Notes: generated by a model not told the origin, from the sequence alone. 36,155 nucleotides of DNA from Plakobranchus ocellatus (GCA_019648995.1 BLXT01003251.1:304219-340373); one strand, 5' to 3'; shown: positions 9,901-20,142, counted from the first letter of the stretch. A program made the numbers and translations.

Positions 9901-12528
9901 ATTTGGTAAGACGGTAACAAATAAGCTTATTTTTAAAAAAAGGGAATTTTTTTTCCATACGATGTGTTTGCAGAGAGCTTTTTCTTTTGCTGATGTTAAG
10001 TATCTTTTGTATTGTTCCTCTGATGAAATTTTTGTGTGAGAATTTGGGCCTACACCTTCAGAAAATGATTTAAAAAAAAAAGGCAGTTCCTATGCCAGAT
10101 CCTAATGACTTTTGGCGCTTCAGTGGCGTCACAGTTACAACTTAATGGACTTGACCCCTCCTTGCGTCGATTCTATTTACCAGGGAACATACTTCTAGCT
10201 GTTTCATTGCAAAGATAAAATTGACAAGTCAATATGAGATTAACTGTTGTGTCAGAAGAATAGATCTTCTCGTTACATTCTGCACCTCTTTACTGATATA
10301 GGGATTTTAAACAAATAAGCTGATCTTCATTCGTTTAAAGATGAAGATGGCACATAAGCAGATTTGAGCTGGTACGGCTGCAAGAGCCTTATGGGCACGA
10401 AATAAGTTTGAGCGTCATTTAAAGGGCCCACTCTTTAAACTAAGAGATCGAATTAAATTCAATCAAGATCCACCACTCAACACTGGTTTTGTTATGCTGC
10501 TTNNNNNNNNNNNNNNNNNNNNNNNNNNNNNNNNNNNNNNNNNNNNNNNNNNNNNNNNNNNNNNNNNNNNNNNNNNNNNNNNNNNNNNNNNNNNNNNNNN
10601 NNNNNNNNNNNNNNNNNNNNNNNNNNNNNNNNNNNNNNNNNNNNNNNNNNNNNNNNNNNNNNNNNNNNNNNNNNNNNNNNNNNNNNNNNNNNNNNNNNNN
10701 NNNNNNNNNNNNNNNNNNNNNNNNNNNNNNNNNNNNNNNNNNNNNNTACAAAGTCGATATCTCAAAGCCCCAAAGCAGTATATCAAGAAAAATCGGGATT
10801 TCTCACTTTAAATCGGGAAATCGGGAGACGTGTATTTTCTTCGAAAAAATCGGGAGACTCCCGATTAAATCGGGAGACCTGGCATGTCTGAATCTAGAGA
10901 GGCCTGGCCTATCACTAGTCTTCTTGCTTGAGCTTAGACTGTGGGAACAGCAAAAGGTCACCAAGATTCTAGTGCTTCAGAATGCAGTTTTTGCAAGAAA
11001 GAAATTACAAAATGCATTGAGAACATGTGTTACATGCACAGGATGATATTTCTACTTTCATACAACCACGTCCAGACCTGCAGGTCTAATAGGAAAAATA
11101 CTCAGGGGTAGAGATAAGTTTAAGCGCACAGAGGTTCCAAATAATCACCAATATTTATCATTATATGTGAAAATTATTTCCCATTTTTTCTTTAAAACCT
11201 GACCTAAATGCACTTACCAACTTAACCAAACAATAAACCAATCCATTTTCTTACCATAGGTTTGTCGTAAAATGGAAATCCTTGCATTGACCTCAAAGCG
11301 TTTGCTGCACTGTTGATTTCCTTAAAGATGACAAAAGCCTGCCCCCTCATCTTCAAAGTTTTCAATGCAACTATGTCCAGAATTTGACCAAACTGGGAGA
11401 AAATGGCGTACAATGATTTCTTCAATTCTGGAAAAGAAAAGTTTTTTTTTTTTAAATGAGAAAATGGCCTTTTTTAAATTTCTTCAATTCTTTTGGGAAA
11501 AAAACAGATCACTGAAGTGAAAGCAAAGAGCACAATTAAATAAAAAAAAGCAATCTGTCTGTGTCGAATACCCATACACAATGATTCAACTTTCATGAAT
11601 AGCCTAACAGAAATAAAGCAAGTAAGCTGAAAATTTGAAACTAAAAAATGTTGGCAGATTTAGAAATTATAACGACTGAAACAAATTTTCCTAGTTTTAT
11701 CAATTGTTATCAAATATTTATATCTTGTTGGGGGGTTCCCGTTTGTATGATCAGGTAAGATATTATTTACCTCATGGGTCTTGTAGATGAATTGTTGAGA
11801 TGACAATAATGCTATCACTTACAACAACAAAATCTGTAAAGCCTCCAGTGGTCCCCACCTTAATCTTTGTTTGGAACTTTCTTTTCTTGCATTACAGAAT
11901 GGTGTCATCATACCTAACAAGTCTAAGAATCCACTCTCTTGATGTAGGATTATGACCATAGGACCTCATTTCTGAGATTTTACGCCACGAGAGATCACAA
12001 AGCTTTACTTCAACATTCTTCGAGTTACAAGGCCAGCAATTTATTATCATCAAAGGCATGTAGCTCTTCATCAGAAAAACACAAGAGACAAAGCTCTTTT
12101 GTATTTATTTGTATTGAATTTTTTTTTTATTGTAAGTATGCTTGAGCTCAATTGCACAAAAAAATGAGCTCAAGGCCAGGATGGTGACGGGATGGTTATT
12201 CAACCTTATTTATTCTTTAATTCCAGATTAATATTCTTGAAATGATACGCCTGTGTGTCTATGCATAGTCCTCAATAAATCCAACAGTTCGTTTACCAAA
12301 TACTGTATTAAGCACCCTGCAAGTTTGGGTGAGTAAAATGTAAAACAAATAAATTATGTTGATACTCAGTCGGTCTTTATCAATCTTGGATATTTTAATT
12401 AAAAAAACAAAACAAAAACAAATTATAAAATGTGCAAAACAAAACTGCAGTAAAAAATAATCACCATCTTTCTTAATTTTCTCATTAAGGTTGTTGATGT
12501 AGATCGTATGATTTGGATGGATGGACAT
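6821..12528 (-). CDS. snf: U1A/U2B''-type snRNP protein (SNF-like), whole coding span
   Basis: Six minus-strand exons join in frame: 12528-12465, 11427-11255, 9895-9771, 9074-9016, 7862-7688 and 6980-6821, giving 251 residues. The protein binds stem-loops of U1 and/or U2 snRNA in the spliceosome. RRM1 (about 7-86) has RNP2 IYINNL and RNP1 RGQAFVIF, and keeps the RNA-contacting Tyr10, Gln51 and Phe53 (human U1A Tyr13, Gln54, Phe56). RRM2 (about 176-251) has LFITNLPEE and HDIAFVEF and ends in the family's AMKITFAKK. The loop sequence [12 protein letters not shown] matches fly SNF and vertebrate U2B'' rather than U1A, so I call it the undivided invertebrate dual-function type. The linker (about 87-172) is basic, then rich in Ala and Pro. 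All splice sites are GT-AG and phases agree. The gene appears divergent from VPS26. Confidence 0.93.
7688..7862 (-). CDS. snf: snRNP coding exon 5 (Ala/Pro linker, start of RRM2)
   Basis: Begins after TATTCCTCAG. It encodes an Ala/Pro-rich stretch of about 30 residues and then [16 protein letters not shown] followed by MMLSMLFNQ, the start of RRM2. It ends CA|GTAAGT. The Ala/Pro run is absent from fly SNF and is a lineage-specific linker expansion. Confidence 0.92.
9016..9074 (-). CDS. snf: snRNP coding exon 4 (short linker exon)
   Basis: A 59-base exon between TTTTCTAG and GTGAGC encodes a low-complexity linker ([19 protein letters not shown]). Sequence homology is weak here, but the splice sites are good and the phases (2 in, 1 out) are exactly what the neighbours need. 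It may be alternatively used. Confidence 0.78.
9771..9895 (-). CDS. snf: snRNP coding exon 3 (end of RRM1, basic linker)
   Basis: Starts [20 protein letters not shown] after a TTGCAG acceptor. This is the conserved helix following RRM1 in U1A/U2B''. It then runs into a Lys/Arg-rich linker (KRSRDKH, then KRKKKS) that probably acts as a nuclear localisation signal. The donor is a perfect GTAAGT. Confidence 0.92.
10503..10746. other. Assembly gap (244 N)
   Basis: Unknown bases inside the intron between snRNP coding exons 2 and 3. It interrupts repetitive sequence whose right side contains the aatcggga repeats, so repeat content probably caused the gap. Its true length cannot be known from here. 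Confidence 0.99.
10747..10890. mobile_element. Probable DNA-transposon end with aatcgggag repeats
   Basis: Several copies of aatcgggag or its complement occur in 100 bases, including gactcccgattaaatcgggag as an inverted pair. Read on the minus strand, the block starts CAGACATGCCAGGTCTCCCG, which looks like a terminal repeat of a hAT-like or similar element ending near 10890. The other end would lie in or beyond the N gap, so the type cannot be settled. Confidence 0.3.
11255..11427 (-). CDS. snf: snRNP coding exon 2 (core of RRM1)
   Basis: The acceptor CTTTTCTTTTCCAG precedes the exon, which encodes 57 whole codons after completing Glu22. It contains RNP1 (RGQAFVIF) and ends [10 protein letters not shown] at ATG|GTAAGAA. 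It restores frame exactly with its neighbours. Confidence 0.93.
12465..12528 (-). CDS. snf: snRNP coding exon 1 (start of RRM1)
   Basis: ATG at 12528-12526 begins [20 protein letters not shown], which aligns with the family N-terminus, so the start is firm. The exon ends GATG|GTGATT, leaving one base of a codon. Upstream, a T-run followed by CAACAG (acceptor at 12566) or CTCCAG (acceptor at 12556) suggests that the exon begins with 27-37 bases of spliced 5' UTR. Confidence 0.9.
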
Positions 12529-12876
12529 GACAGAGCTTTAGCCTTTTAGTTGGAACTGGAGAAAGCTGTTGAAAAAAAAAACAGAAGTAAAAAATTATTA
12601 AATCTGCAGAGAAAAGAGCTGTAAGACTGGTTGACATACAACCGTGGTCAACAGAAGCTTCAGTTTAAAATTTTAAAATGCCTCCGTATGTGTCATGAAA
12701 TGTGTTTTTGGCTAGTCCATTACTAGAGATGTGTTACATTGATGACACAAATTTAGCTCCTACAGATTTTGATCTGTCTTTCAAAGTATCAATATTCAAC
12801 CAAGAGGCTTGTCTTGGGGAAAAAAAAAAAAAGCCAAAAGAAACAAATTTCAAAGAAAATTGTCTTTAACAATTAA

Positions 12877-13578
12877 GGAGGGGTGCTGGTGGGAAAATGA
12901 CCGAATTTTGGTCACACAAGCCTTATTGAGATATTAACGTATTCTAAAACTAGAACATGTCCTATGGCCATCAGTACAAAAGAGAACATTGTTTCTAGAC
13001 TTATTTTATCATAAAAACGCACGACAAACATCAGGATACATACTAAAACTGTTAATTTTTATTCAGAAAATTGCGTTTTCTCAAAATGTGCCTTTTCAAC
13101 AGTTTTTTCCCTACTCTTCTTTTATTTTTTGAGCAATCACTTTCAAATCTTCACAGGAGTTATGTAATGTCATTCCACATAAAAGTATCTGAGCACATTT
13201 TTCATTTTTTATATAAAAAGAGAGTTATTCCCCTTTTATGAATTTTTTCAAGGGGCATAATCAAATAACTAAGAAAAAAATTCATATTAATTTTATTTTT
13301 GAACATTTTTGCAATCTGGCTTTTTACTTCAAGAGAGGAGGTATTTAAGTGTCTACGTACAAAGTTTGAAGTCATTTGGTAAAAAATAAGGGAGCCTTAG
13401 AGTTTTAAAAGAGCATGATGATTTTCAAGATGGCCGCCGTTTCCATGGCAACCGATGAATAAATTTATGTAATAACACTTTTTTTCTTCGAAGTATGACA
13501 TAGGTTAATTGTTTATGCATTGATTGTTTTCATAAATTGAAAAACAAGGAATTTACCATCTTACTGTAGCACCCCCCC
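12877..13578. mobile_element. TTAA-flanked non-autonomous element (piggyBac-type MITE candidate)
   Basis: A 702-bp segment is bounded by TTAA on both sides (12873-12876 and 13579-13582). Its termini are inverted: GGAGGGGTGCT on the left and GGGGGGGTGCT on the reverse-complemented right end, matching 10 of 11. TTAA duplication is the hallmark of piggyBac insertion, and a piggyBac-like relic lies elsewhere in the window. No transposase is encoded. Inside, at 13426-13453, CAAGATGGCCGCC abuts GTTTCCATGGCAACC. Piggybac is inferred only from TTAA; the termini do not start with the usual CCC. Confidence 0.5.
13426..13453. promoter_or_regulatory. Adjacent YY1-like and RFX X-box-like motifs inside the TTAA element
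   Basis: CAAGATGGCCGCC matches the well-known YY1 consensus. It is followed directly by GTTTCCATGGCAACC, a near-palindromic RFX X-box (consensus GTTNCCATGGNAAC). Both are GC-rich islands in very AT-rich sequence. Whether either is bound is unknown. Confidence 0.4.
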
Positions 13579-14612
13579 TTAAAAGACCGTAGAGGAATTC
13601 TTGCTAATATAATATAAATTTAAAGGACCAGCATATCCACAAGCCAAAACTAACTGCAAAGGATCAAAGCATACATTCTTGCCAAGTAATCCAGACTCAA
13701 ATGGTGAGGACTCCCTTTTAAGAGTGGATTAGAAGTGACAAGTGTAATATTCGCCAAAGAACTTGAAAGTGGTTAAATCGAGCCACAAAACCAAAACAGC
13801 AACACCTACAATTTTATATATCTTTACTGGGCTAAAATAATGGCATAACAAAGACTTATGCTAAATGCAATTTGAGAAACTTTGCATCTCTGATCTTAAG
13901 AGCTCAGCTGATGATCACATTATAATATGTGCCAATTCAGTTTTCCTACAGCATGCACCAATCAAATGGAAATTATACCATAGAGGATAAAAACCTCACA
14001 TTCTCCTTGATATCTTAAAAAGTAAGAACAAAAATAAAATGAGTTGTGCGATTATGTTCGCAAAGAGACGATATATAAATTTGCTATAAAACCCTTCATC
14101 AAGATGCCCTTTCAATTGATGAAAAAAAAAAAACCACAAGCACAACAACGTTTCCCTTCTTTGTAGAATGTGCATAATCATTGCAATAGAAAACTTTCAG
14201 TTAGACTTGTGGGCTCAGAGAAATTGTTAACTTTTTAAAAGAAATTTAAGTTTTAATTCTCTTGATGAGCACCTTCATAAAAAGATTAAACTAGAGTAAT
14301 TTTATACTGTACCTTTCCTTCTATAAAAGTATCTAGCGCTTCAAGATTCAATACTAATTCAAACGCCCTTATTTGAGAAACATATGGTGCTTAAAATGCT
14401 GGAATGAAAATTGCACACCTCTTATTTATAGTCTCAGTCCAGTTCTGTTTAATAAATATGCAGAAACAGGAAAGTCTGAACCAACGTTCCACATTCAAAA
14501 AGCACTCCTTAGAAATCGCTGACGATGTCGACTTTATTTAATTTCAAAACATCAATAACGCGAGACTGCAAAAAGTCCTTAAAAACCTTTTGCTCCTTGT
14601 CAGCATCAAAAA

Positions 14613-14680
14613 ATTGATTTTACAATGTCATCAAGAATCAATTGAAAAAAATTGATTTTACAATGTCATCAAGAATCAAT
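14613..14680. repeat. Two-copy direct repeat, period 38
   Basis: The phrase attgattttacaatgtcatc followed by aagaatcaat occurs at 14613 and again at 14651 without change, separated by a short ttgaaaaaa spacer. Perfect identity suggests a recent local duplication. The unit also starts attgatt and ends aatcaat, so each copy can fold on itself. Confidence 0.85.
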
Positions 14681-17147
14681 GGTCTATAGGTCCACAACCC
14701 ACTTGTATAAAATTAAACCAAATTCAGTCCTTCGAAGTTAAAAAAAACCCTCCTGAGGAAAGGGTCCTTCTAAACACCTTTTGGGCAGATAATCTCAGAG
14801 AAAAAAAAAAAAACACATATGGCCAAGGACATATTTCATATAAATCAAATTGTCAAAATTTGACTTAGAAAGAAATTAATTGCTGGTCATCTCATGTTAT
14901 AACTGTGCCTGAATGACTAGAGGTTGAGATTAACCATTGCACCTGATGAAATATAACTGACCCAAATATAGTTTTGCATGAAAGTTATACTATCAAAATA
15001 TGAGGGCAAATTTTAAAGCCATTTTCAAGCATATAAGTTCACAGATCAGTAAAGGTCACATGGCTTTTAATGTCCCGAAAGTAAATTTACTGATTTGTTT
15101 TTTTTTTTTTTAATTTAAATATAAAAGTTTGTTTTCAATTTTGGCAATACAGGTCACAGGAAATTTTTCTTGCCAAGGCTTAGTCTAAGTGCAGGTAAAA
15201 CCATTTCTGAAAAAAAAACAAAACAATAAAAATTGCTACACATGTTCAAAATAAGATATCAATGTTTTCTTTACATGAGGTATTGAAGGAAAAAATACAT
15301 TTACTTCAGATACTCTTACTAAAATCATTCAAAATTGTAGCTGGATTGGTAAGGCAAAAAACCACACAAAAGAAGGTTTTACACCAGCTTTCCAGCATTT
15401 GCTTTACCCTTCTTTACACTAGATCTTACCTCGTAAGACAAGCAAGATCTAAACCAAAAGGGTTAAAGGCATCCTGCCTTAGATAAAGGCTTTTAGTATC
15501 TCTCATTAACTATATCCATCTCGATACTAGTGACAGCTCAATTCCAATTGTGATTCAATTCATCAAGGATTAACGTTTTTAGGGGCCTTAAAGCAAAACA
15601 TTACAATTTGTTCTTTGATGGAATGGGATTTTCATCAAGGGGAACCATTTCCGAAAAATCAAAGAAAATTATTTCATTTTCCACTCCTCCCAACTCCTAA
15701 CATTACTTTCTTTGATATGTTCATTTATTGAATTTTGAAGCTGTCAGAGAGTGCCTACATAGATTAAATATTATGAAACAAATACATAACAGAAGCGGAA
15801 ATCGAATCCTGAAACTCAACATTAGTTTCTGTATCAGCTGAGCTAATATGTTTTACTTGATGAAGGAAGTGCAGAAAAACACCAATATTTTGTAACTTTA
15901 CGCAACTGAAATTCTGTGTGCAATTACATTCTTTTTGCATTAATCATGGCCTAGAATGTGACTAAAACTTCTATCCAATTTCTCAACAATTCTACTTAAT
16001 TTACACAATCACACACATAACTTATGTTTTCAATAAGTAAAAAGAAAGTTGGAAATTCATTCAAAACCAATGATCAAATCAACTGACTTGTCTAGACATC
16101 AACTAATACTGTGGTTAATACACTGTGAGATTTCATTGTGATTTACAGATTCTAGTCCAAGACAATATTACAGGTGAAGGTAATCAGGCCCAGGAAATGA
16201 AGTGTGGATCTTGAATCTAGATGGGCAGAAAATTAGTTTAATACTCCCATTTATTACAGCTGCATAAAAAAAGAAACTTTGGGATAAATGGTTTCAAGAT
16301 GTATCTTCACCACCTTCCGGCAAAATGAAGAGGTCCCCCATCAAGTAGCAACCTCCCTACTACATAGGTGTCTGATGAAGGGTGATCTACTACAAATCAC
16401 AAGTTGTTAGGCCTGTCCCAGGATTATCCTTCCCCCCACCCCCCAATTTTTTCTTTCGTTATTCTTGTACACCTTAACATTATATTCTAATGCCCTTTTC
16501 GCTTTAAATGTTTGATTGGAAATCTTTCTATTATTTCAATTTTGGAAAAACTTCTGATTATTCACACATGCTATATTCCATAACATTATTGATGAAACGA
16601 AGGCGATTATAGTCATCTGTGGACAATTTCATTGTTTAAAATATATTGTGGATACTTGGATCTAGAAAAATAATTTTGTTAAAAAGCAAACATTTTCAAA
16701 ATGTGGACAAAAGATATGGGAAAGATTTCCAATTAGGCCTAGAGCCTATGCACAAACAGCAATCCTGATAATGACGAAATAAAGGAGATTTTAGTAGTCG
16801 ACTATTGATAATTTATTATTAGTATTACCCACAACAATCTTTTAAATTTTTGCCGCAGTGTTGCGGTCCCTAGACCTGAACTCTCATAGTGGCCAGATTT
16901 TCAGGATGCACAGGTTCAGGTTGTATAAGAAAGGGGAAAATGTTTTTGAATAATGGTATAAATGTTTTAAAGGTTTTGTTGTTATTATTATATTTATCTG
17001 TTTATTCTATTAATGAATTAATATGCTTGTATTTTTTTTTTTTACTTTTAATGGTGTGTAAAAGAGGGATGGGGTGGGTGGGAGTTATTTTATTCTCTCT
17101 TTGCATTATATTTTTAGCTGTTTTAATATTCGTAGTTAATAGTAGTT

Positions 17148-17175
17148 GTAGTAGTAGTAGTAGTAGTAGTAGTAA
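17148..17175. repeat. (GTA)n microsatellite
   Basis: About nine GTA triplets lie inside the fold-back complex. TAC/ACT runs in the opposite sense occur at about 17891 and 18130, as expected if the surrounding segment was copied in inverted orientation. Confidence 0.9.
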
Positions 17176-17520
17176 GACAAATATAATTGTTAAAAATTAT
17201 GTTATTTTATTTTTATTTATTTATTTAATTATTTGTTTTGTTTTTTGGTGTTTTTTTTTTTTTTTTATTGTTGATCATAGGGTCCAGAGTTCAGGTCTAG
17301 GGACCGCAACACTGCGGTTTTGTACAGCCGAACGGATTTTTCTCTCAATCTCTCTCTCTTTCAAACATCTTAACATAAGGTCAAGAGTTCAGGTCTAAGG
17401 ACAACAACATTGCGGTCTAAGGAACTAGGGACCACAACACTGTTTTGTATAGCCGCTAGGGTTTTTTCTCTCTCTCACTCATTCTATCTATAGATCTATC
17501 TTCTCTCGATGTCCCTGAAT

Positions 17521-17546
17521 TTGCCTCTCTCTCTCTCTCTCTCTTT
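17521..17546. repeat. (CT)n microsatellite, one of several
   Basis: CT dinucleotide runs recur at 17526-17544, 17656-17670, 17692-17708, 17820-17836 and 18061-18075. Each follows a copy of the ggtccagagttcagg unit. Confidence 0.85.
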
Positions 17547-18260
17547 TTCGTTCATCTAAACATAAGGTCCAGAGTTCAGGTCTAGGGACTGCACTACTGC
17601 GGTTTTGTATAGCCACTCGGGTATTGCCTCTCACTCTATCTATCTTTCTATTTATCTCTCTCTCTCTCTCTGTCGTTCTGTTTGTCTTTGTCTCTCTCTC
17701 TCTCTCTCCCTTTTTCGTTCATCTAAACATAAGATCCAGAGTTCTAGTCAAGGGACCACACTACTGCGGTTTTGTATAGTCACTCGGGTATTGTCTCTCC
17801 CTCTCTATCTATCTATTTTTCTCTCTCTCTCTCTCTCGAAAAAAAACAGTGAAAGAAATAAATAAGTACATAATTTTTTATAAATTATATTACTACTACT
17901 ACATAATATAACAAAATAACTCCCATTCACCCCACCCCCCTTTACACAAAGGGGGGTGGGTTCATCTAAACATAAGATCCAGAGTTCAAGTCAAGACCAC
18001 ACTACTGCGGTTTTGTATAGTCGCTCGGGTATTGTCTCTCCCTCTCTATCTATCTATTTTTCTCTCTCTCTCTCTCGAAAAAAAACAGTGAAAGAAATAA
18101 ATAAGTACATAATTTTTTATAAATTATATTACTACTACTACATAATTTAACAAAATAACTCCCATTCACCCCCACCCCCCCTTTACACAAAGAGAGAGAG
18201 AGTGAGAGACCACCTAGCACCTTTAAGGAGTCTCGGGAATTCTCGGCAGTTTATCGTATC

Positions 18261-18272
18261 CAACATGGCGGA
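18261..18272. promoter_or_regulatory. YY1-like motif near the right edge of the fold-back complex
   Basis: CAACATGGCGGA resembles YY1 sites found at animal promoters and sits in locally GC-richer DNA. A short frame ATG GCG GAA CAG TAA starts in it. It could mark a transcription start for either divergent gene, but no further evidence is visible. Confidence 0.25.
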
Positions 18273-18489
18273 ACAGTAAACAAAGGCGTAGGGACCGCAA
18301 CACTGCGGGATTACCGAGAAATGAGCCAAGCAACATGTAGATTTGGGCAAACTCTAATTTATTAAGGTTTACGATTGAATTATTTGGGTTTTTTTGAAGT
18401 GCGTCAAATTAAGGGAAATGTTGAATTAAGTGGAGTGCACTGTACATATTCGGAAATCTTGCCTTAATTTTAAATGGTGACATATCTAG

Positions 18490-18721
18490 TAGCGCTTTTT
18501 TCGTTTGTTCCCACCCCGACTTTTTATATTGGCATATTATTCAATCTAGCTCTATCTTCATAAGCTATCGATGAAATGAAGTGGTAGCAGGCCAAGTTAT
18601 AATGTAATGAAAAAAGGTACTATTTTCACACAAACTCTGCACCATTTGGAGCATTTTCGTCTCCTCCTATCTTACAACATAGCTATATAAAAGTCTGGGT
18701 GGGAGCAAACGAAAAAGCGCC
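18490..18721. mobile_element. 232-bp MITE with 7-bp target duplication
   Basis: The left terminus, TAGCGCTTTTTTCGTTTG and on to about 18530, is matched by an inverted right terminus (about 18683-18721; ACGAAAAAGCGCC at the tip). Roughly 40 bases pair with a few mismatches, including a shared CCCACCC/GGGTGGG core. TATCTAG occurs directly on both sides (18483-18489 and 18722-18728), fitting a target-site duplication. The element is too short to code. Its superfamily is uncertain; 7-8 bp duplication would suit hAT or P-like elements. Confidence 0.7.
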
Positions 18722-19105
18722 TATCTAGTCTGTGTGAAAAAAGTTAGCCTAATTGCTGCAAAACAATTTAGGCTTTTAAATTTTTTACAGGTATCGAGTT
18801 TGCGGTTTCCTGGTGTGCAAAGCCTCCTCTTAAATATATCCCTCTTAGATCTAGGCAGAAAATAAGCCTTTTTGGCTTTTCCTTATCACAAAGTAATTTG
18901 GGCCGTATCAGAAGCTTGGGAAAACAAGTGATTTAATTCGAGGTCTTGACGAGAGCAACTGACGCGGTAATAGGATCCTCACGGAATTTGGTAGCCTTCG
19001 AGCCGTGTCAAAGGAACTTTTCTTCCCGGTCCGTGGCTTAAATATATCTTTAGAGGATTAAAACGAGTATGAAGTAAACTTTTCATGGCCGAATAACAAA
19101 CTCAC

Positions 19106-19215
19106 CTAAGTAGTCTTTTTGATTCTGTCCGATTGATATTTATGGGACATCAGTAACTGAAAGACGAGGATTATCGTTACGATGTACGCTAAACGAAAAC
19201 GGAAGTGAACGTACA
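19106..19215 (-). other. snf: Putative non-coding first exon of the snRNP gene
   Basis: On the minus strand, CTTAG|GTGAGTTTG is an excellent splice donor at 19106/19105. The snRNP coding exon 1 has an upstream acceptor, which means a 5' UTR exon must exist. The region is CpG-richer than its surroundings. The transcription start is set loosely at about 19.2 kb. Linking this donor to an acceptor 6.5 kb away is inference. Confidence 0.35.
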
Positions 19216-20105
19216 AGAAAACAAAAAAAATTTGGGGGGGTAAGGTTACTGCCAGATTTTTATCAGAATGACTAAGTACTGCCTAATTTTTTAACACGAA
19301 AAATCAATACCGCAATATGCACATCACACTTTTTCTAGTCAGCCATGACCAAAATAAAAAAAAAAAAAAAAATTTTAAGCATAAAGTGAAAGCTTTACGC
19401 CTGAATTTGACTCATAATTGAATTATTTAAGATGAAATGACAGTTACGATGAAATAATCACATTTCTAATGAAAATGAAGGTGTTAAAACCAGAAGATGA
19501 AGGCAACTACAATTTTTATGACATATTTATGGACACTTGAAAGATTGAAGCCAGACATATTAGAGGTAGACAGAGAATATCTTTATTGAAAATCTTAACT
19601 CATGGGAAATGGGTAATAGTAGCAAAGATAACTTTATTAGGATAATTATATCTGAGGACAAGTTTGAGTGGAGGAACATGATCGCCATTGTCTTAGACAA
19701 GTCTGAGAGGTGGGGAAAAAGAAAAGGATTCTGAGAGGAAGGAAATTTGACAAATTATTTTGCTTCAAAGAAACGATCTTAGTGAATAATGCTTTTGAAT
19801 TTGAAACATTAATAGTACTACATGCACCATTAGTATAACTACAAACGAACTTTTTAGGACTTCATCAAAGCTTTCAAAAGTGTCAAATTTTCATAAGGGA
19901 CTAGGAAGTGCATTGAATTAAATAATCATCAAGTTAAATTATAATTTTTCCTTCATTTTAATATGGACTCAAAAATGTATTACTTATGTATGTCTCTGTG
20001 TATAACTTCGAGAAAATTAATAAAATTAGCTTGTCCAAAATGGCCAGAACTTGAAGAAGTCTCGTTCAAAACGAGATTGGATTGTCATTTTATTATTTTC
20101 CAACT
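19216..20105. promoter_or_regulatory. Possible shared promoter interval, otherwise featureless
   Basis: If the minus-strand first exon at about 19.1-19.2 kb and the plus-strand VPS26 first exon ending at 20142 are both right, this interval is the head-to-head spacer. I see no TATA box in a decisive place. It is AT-rich and includes an A-run at about 19358-19371. Confidence 0.25.
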
Positions 20106-20139
20106 TCCTGTAGGAGTCGCAGTAGGTGGACCCTGCAAA

Positions 20140-20142
20140 ATG
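20140..20142 (+). CDS. VPS26: VPS26 coding exon 1: start codon only (candidate)
   Basis: Exon 2 begins in phase 0 with SFFGFG, so the family's MSFFGFG start requires an upstream exon ending in ATG. The sequence CAAAATG|GTAAGAG at 20140-20147 provides ATG directly before a strong donor, the best such site I found between 18.2 and 23.5 kb. The frame is open upstream back to an ATG at 19963, so a 59-residue extension is formally possible but unlike the family. A small hairpin (tctcgtt/aacgaga, 20060-20076) lies in the presumed leader. Confidence 0.45.

Larger units (their letters stand above)
16853..18308. repeat. Fold-back and tandem repeat complex
   Basis: The left edge, 16853-16884, is perfectly inverted 32 bases long at 17286-17317 (core tctagggaccgcaacactg), and its outer 20 bases recur inverted at 18289-18308. 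Between them, four more degenerate direct copies of the ggtccagagttcaggtctag unit lie near 17381, 17567, 17733 and 17975, each followed by actgcggttttgtatagcc-like sequence (the first copy is more diverged) and CT microsatellite. A block with period 239 is duplicated at about 17730-17950 and 17970-18190. Such fold-back structure suggests a MITE-like element expanded by slippage. The 169-codon plus-strand frame across 16889-17398 is low-complexity and I do not accept it as a gene. Confidence 0.75.

Noticed and set aside
10440..11046. Open frames crossing the N gap
   Set aside because: They consist mostly of undetermined residues; the openness is an artefact of N.
14581..14690. CRISPR-like direct repeats
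   Set aside because: Only two copies with a tiny spacer, in an animal intron. A simple local duplication.
16889..17398. 169-codon plus-strand open frame
   Set aside because: It is rich in Phe, Leu and Ser runs from T-rich and GTA microsatellite sequence and spans inverted repeat arms. No domain or codon pattern supports a gene.
17564..17990. tRNA-derived SINE (gagttcaagtc resembles a B box)
   Set aside because: Only a loose B-box match in some copies. I could not find an A box at the right distance or a cloverleaf, so the fold-back repeat explanation is preferred.
18264..18278. VPS26 start at ATG GCG GAA CA|GTAAAC
   Set aside because: Splicing to the CAG acceptor of exon 2 would put the protein out of frame. 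It works only with a non-canonical shifted acceptor and would not give the family's MSFFGF start.
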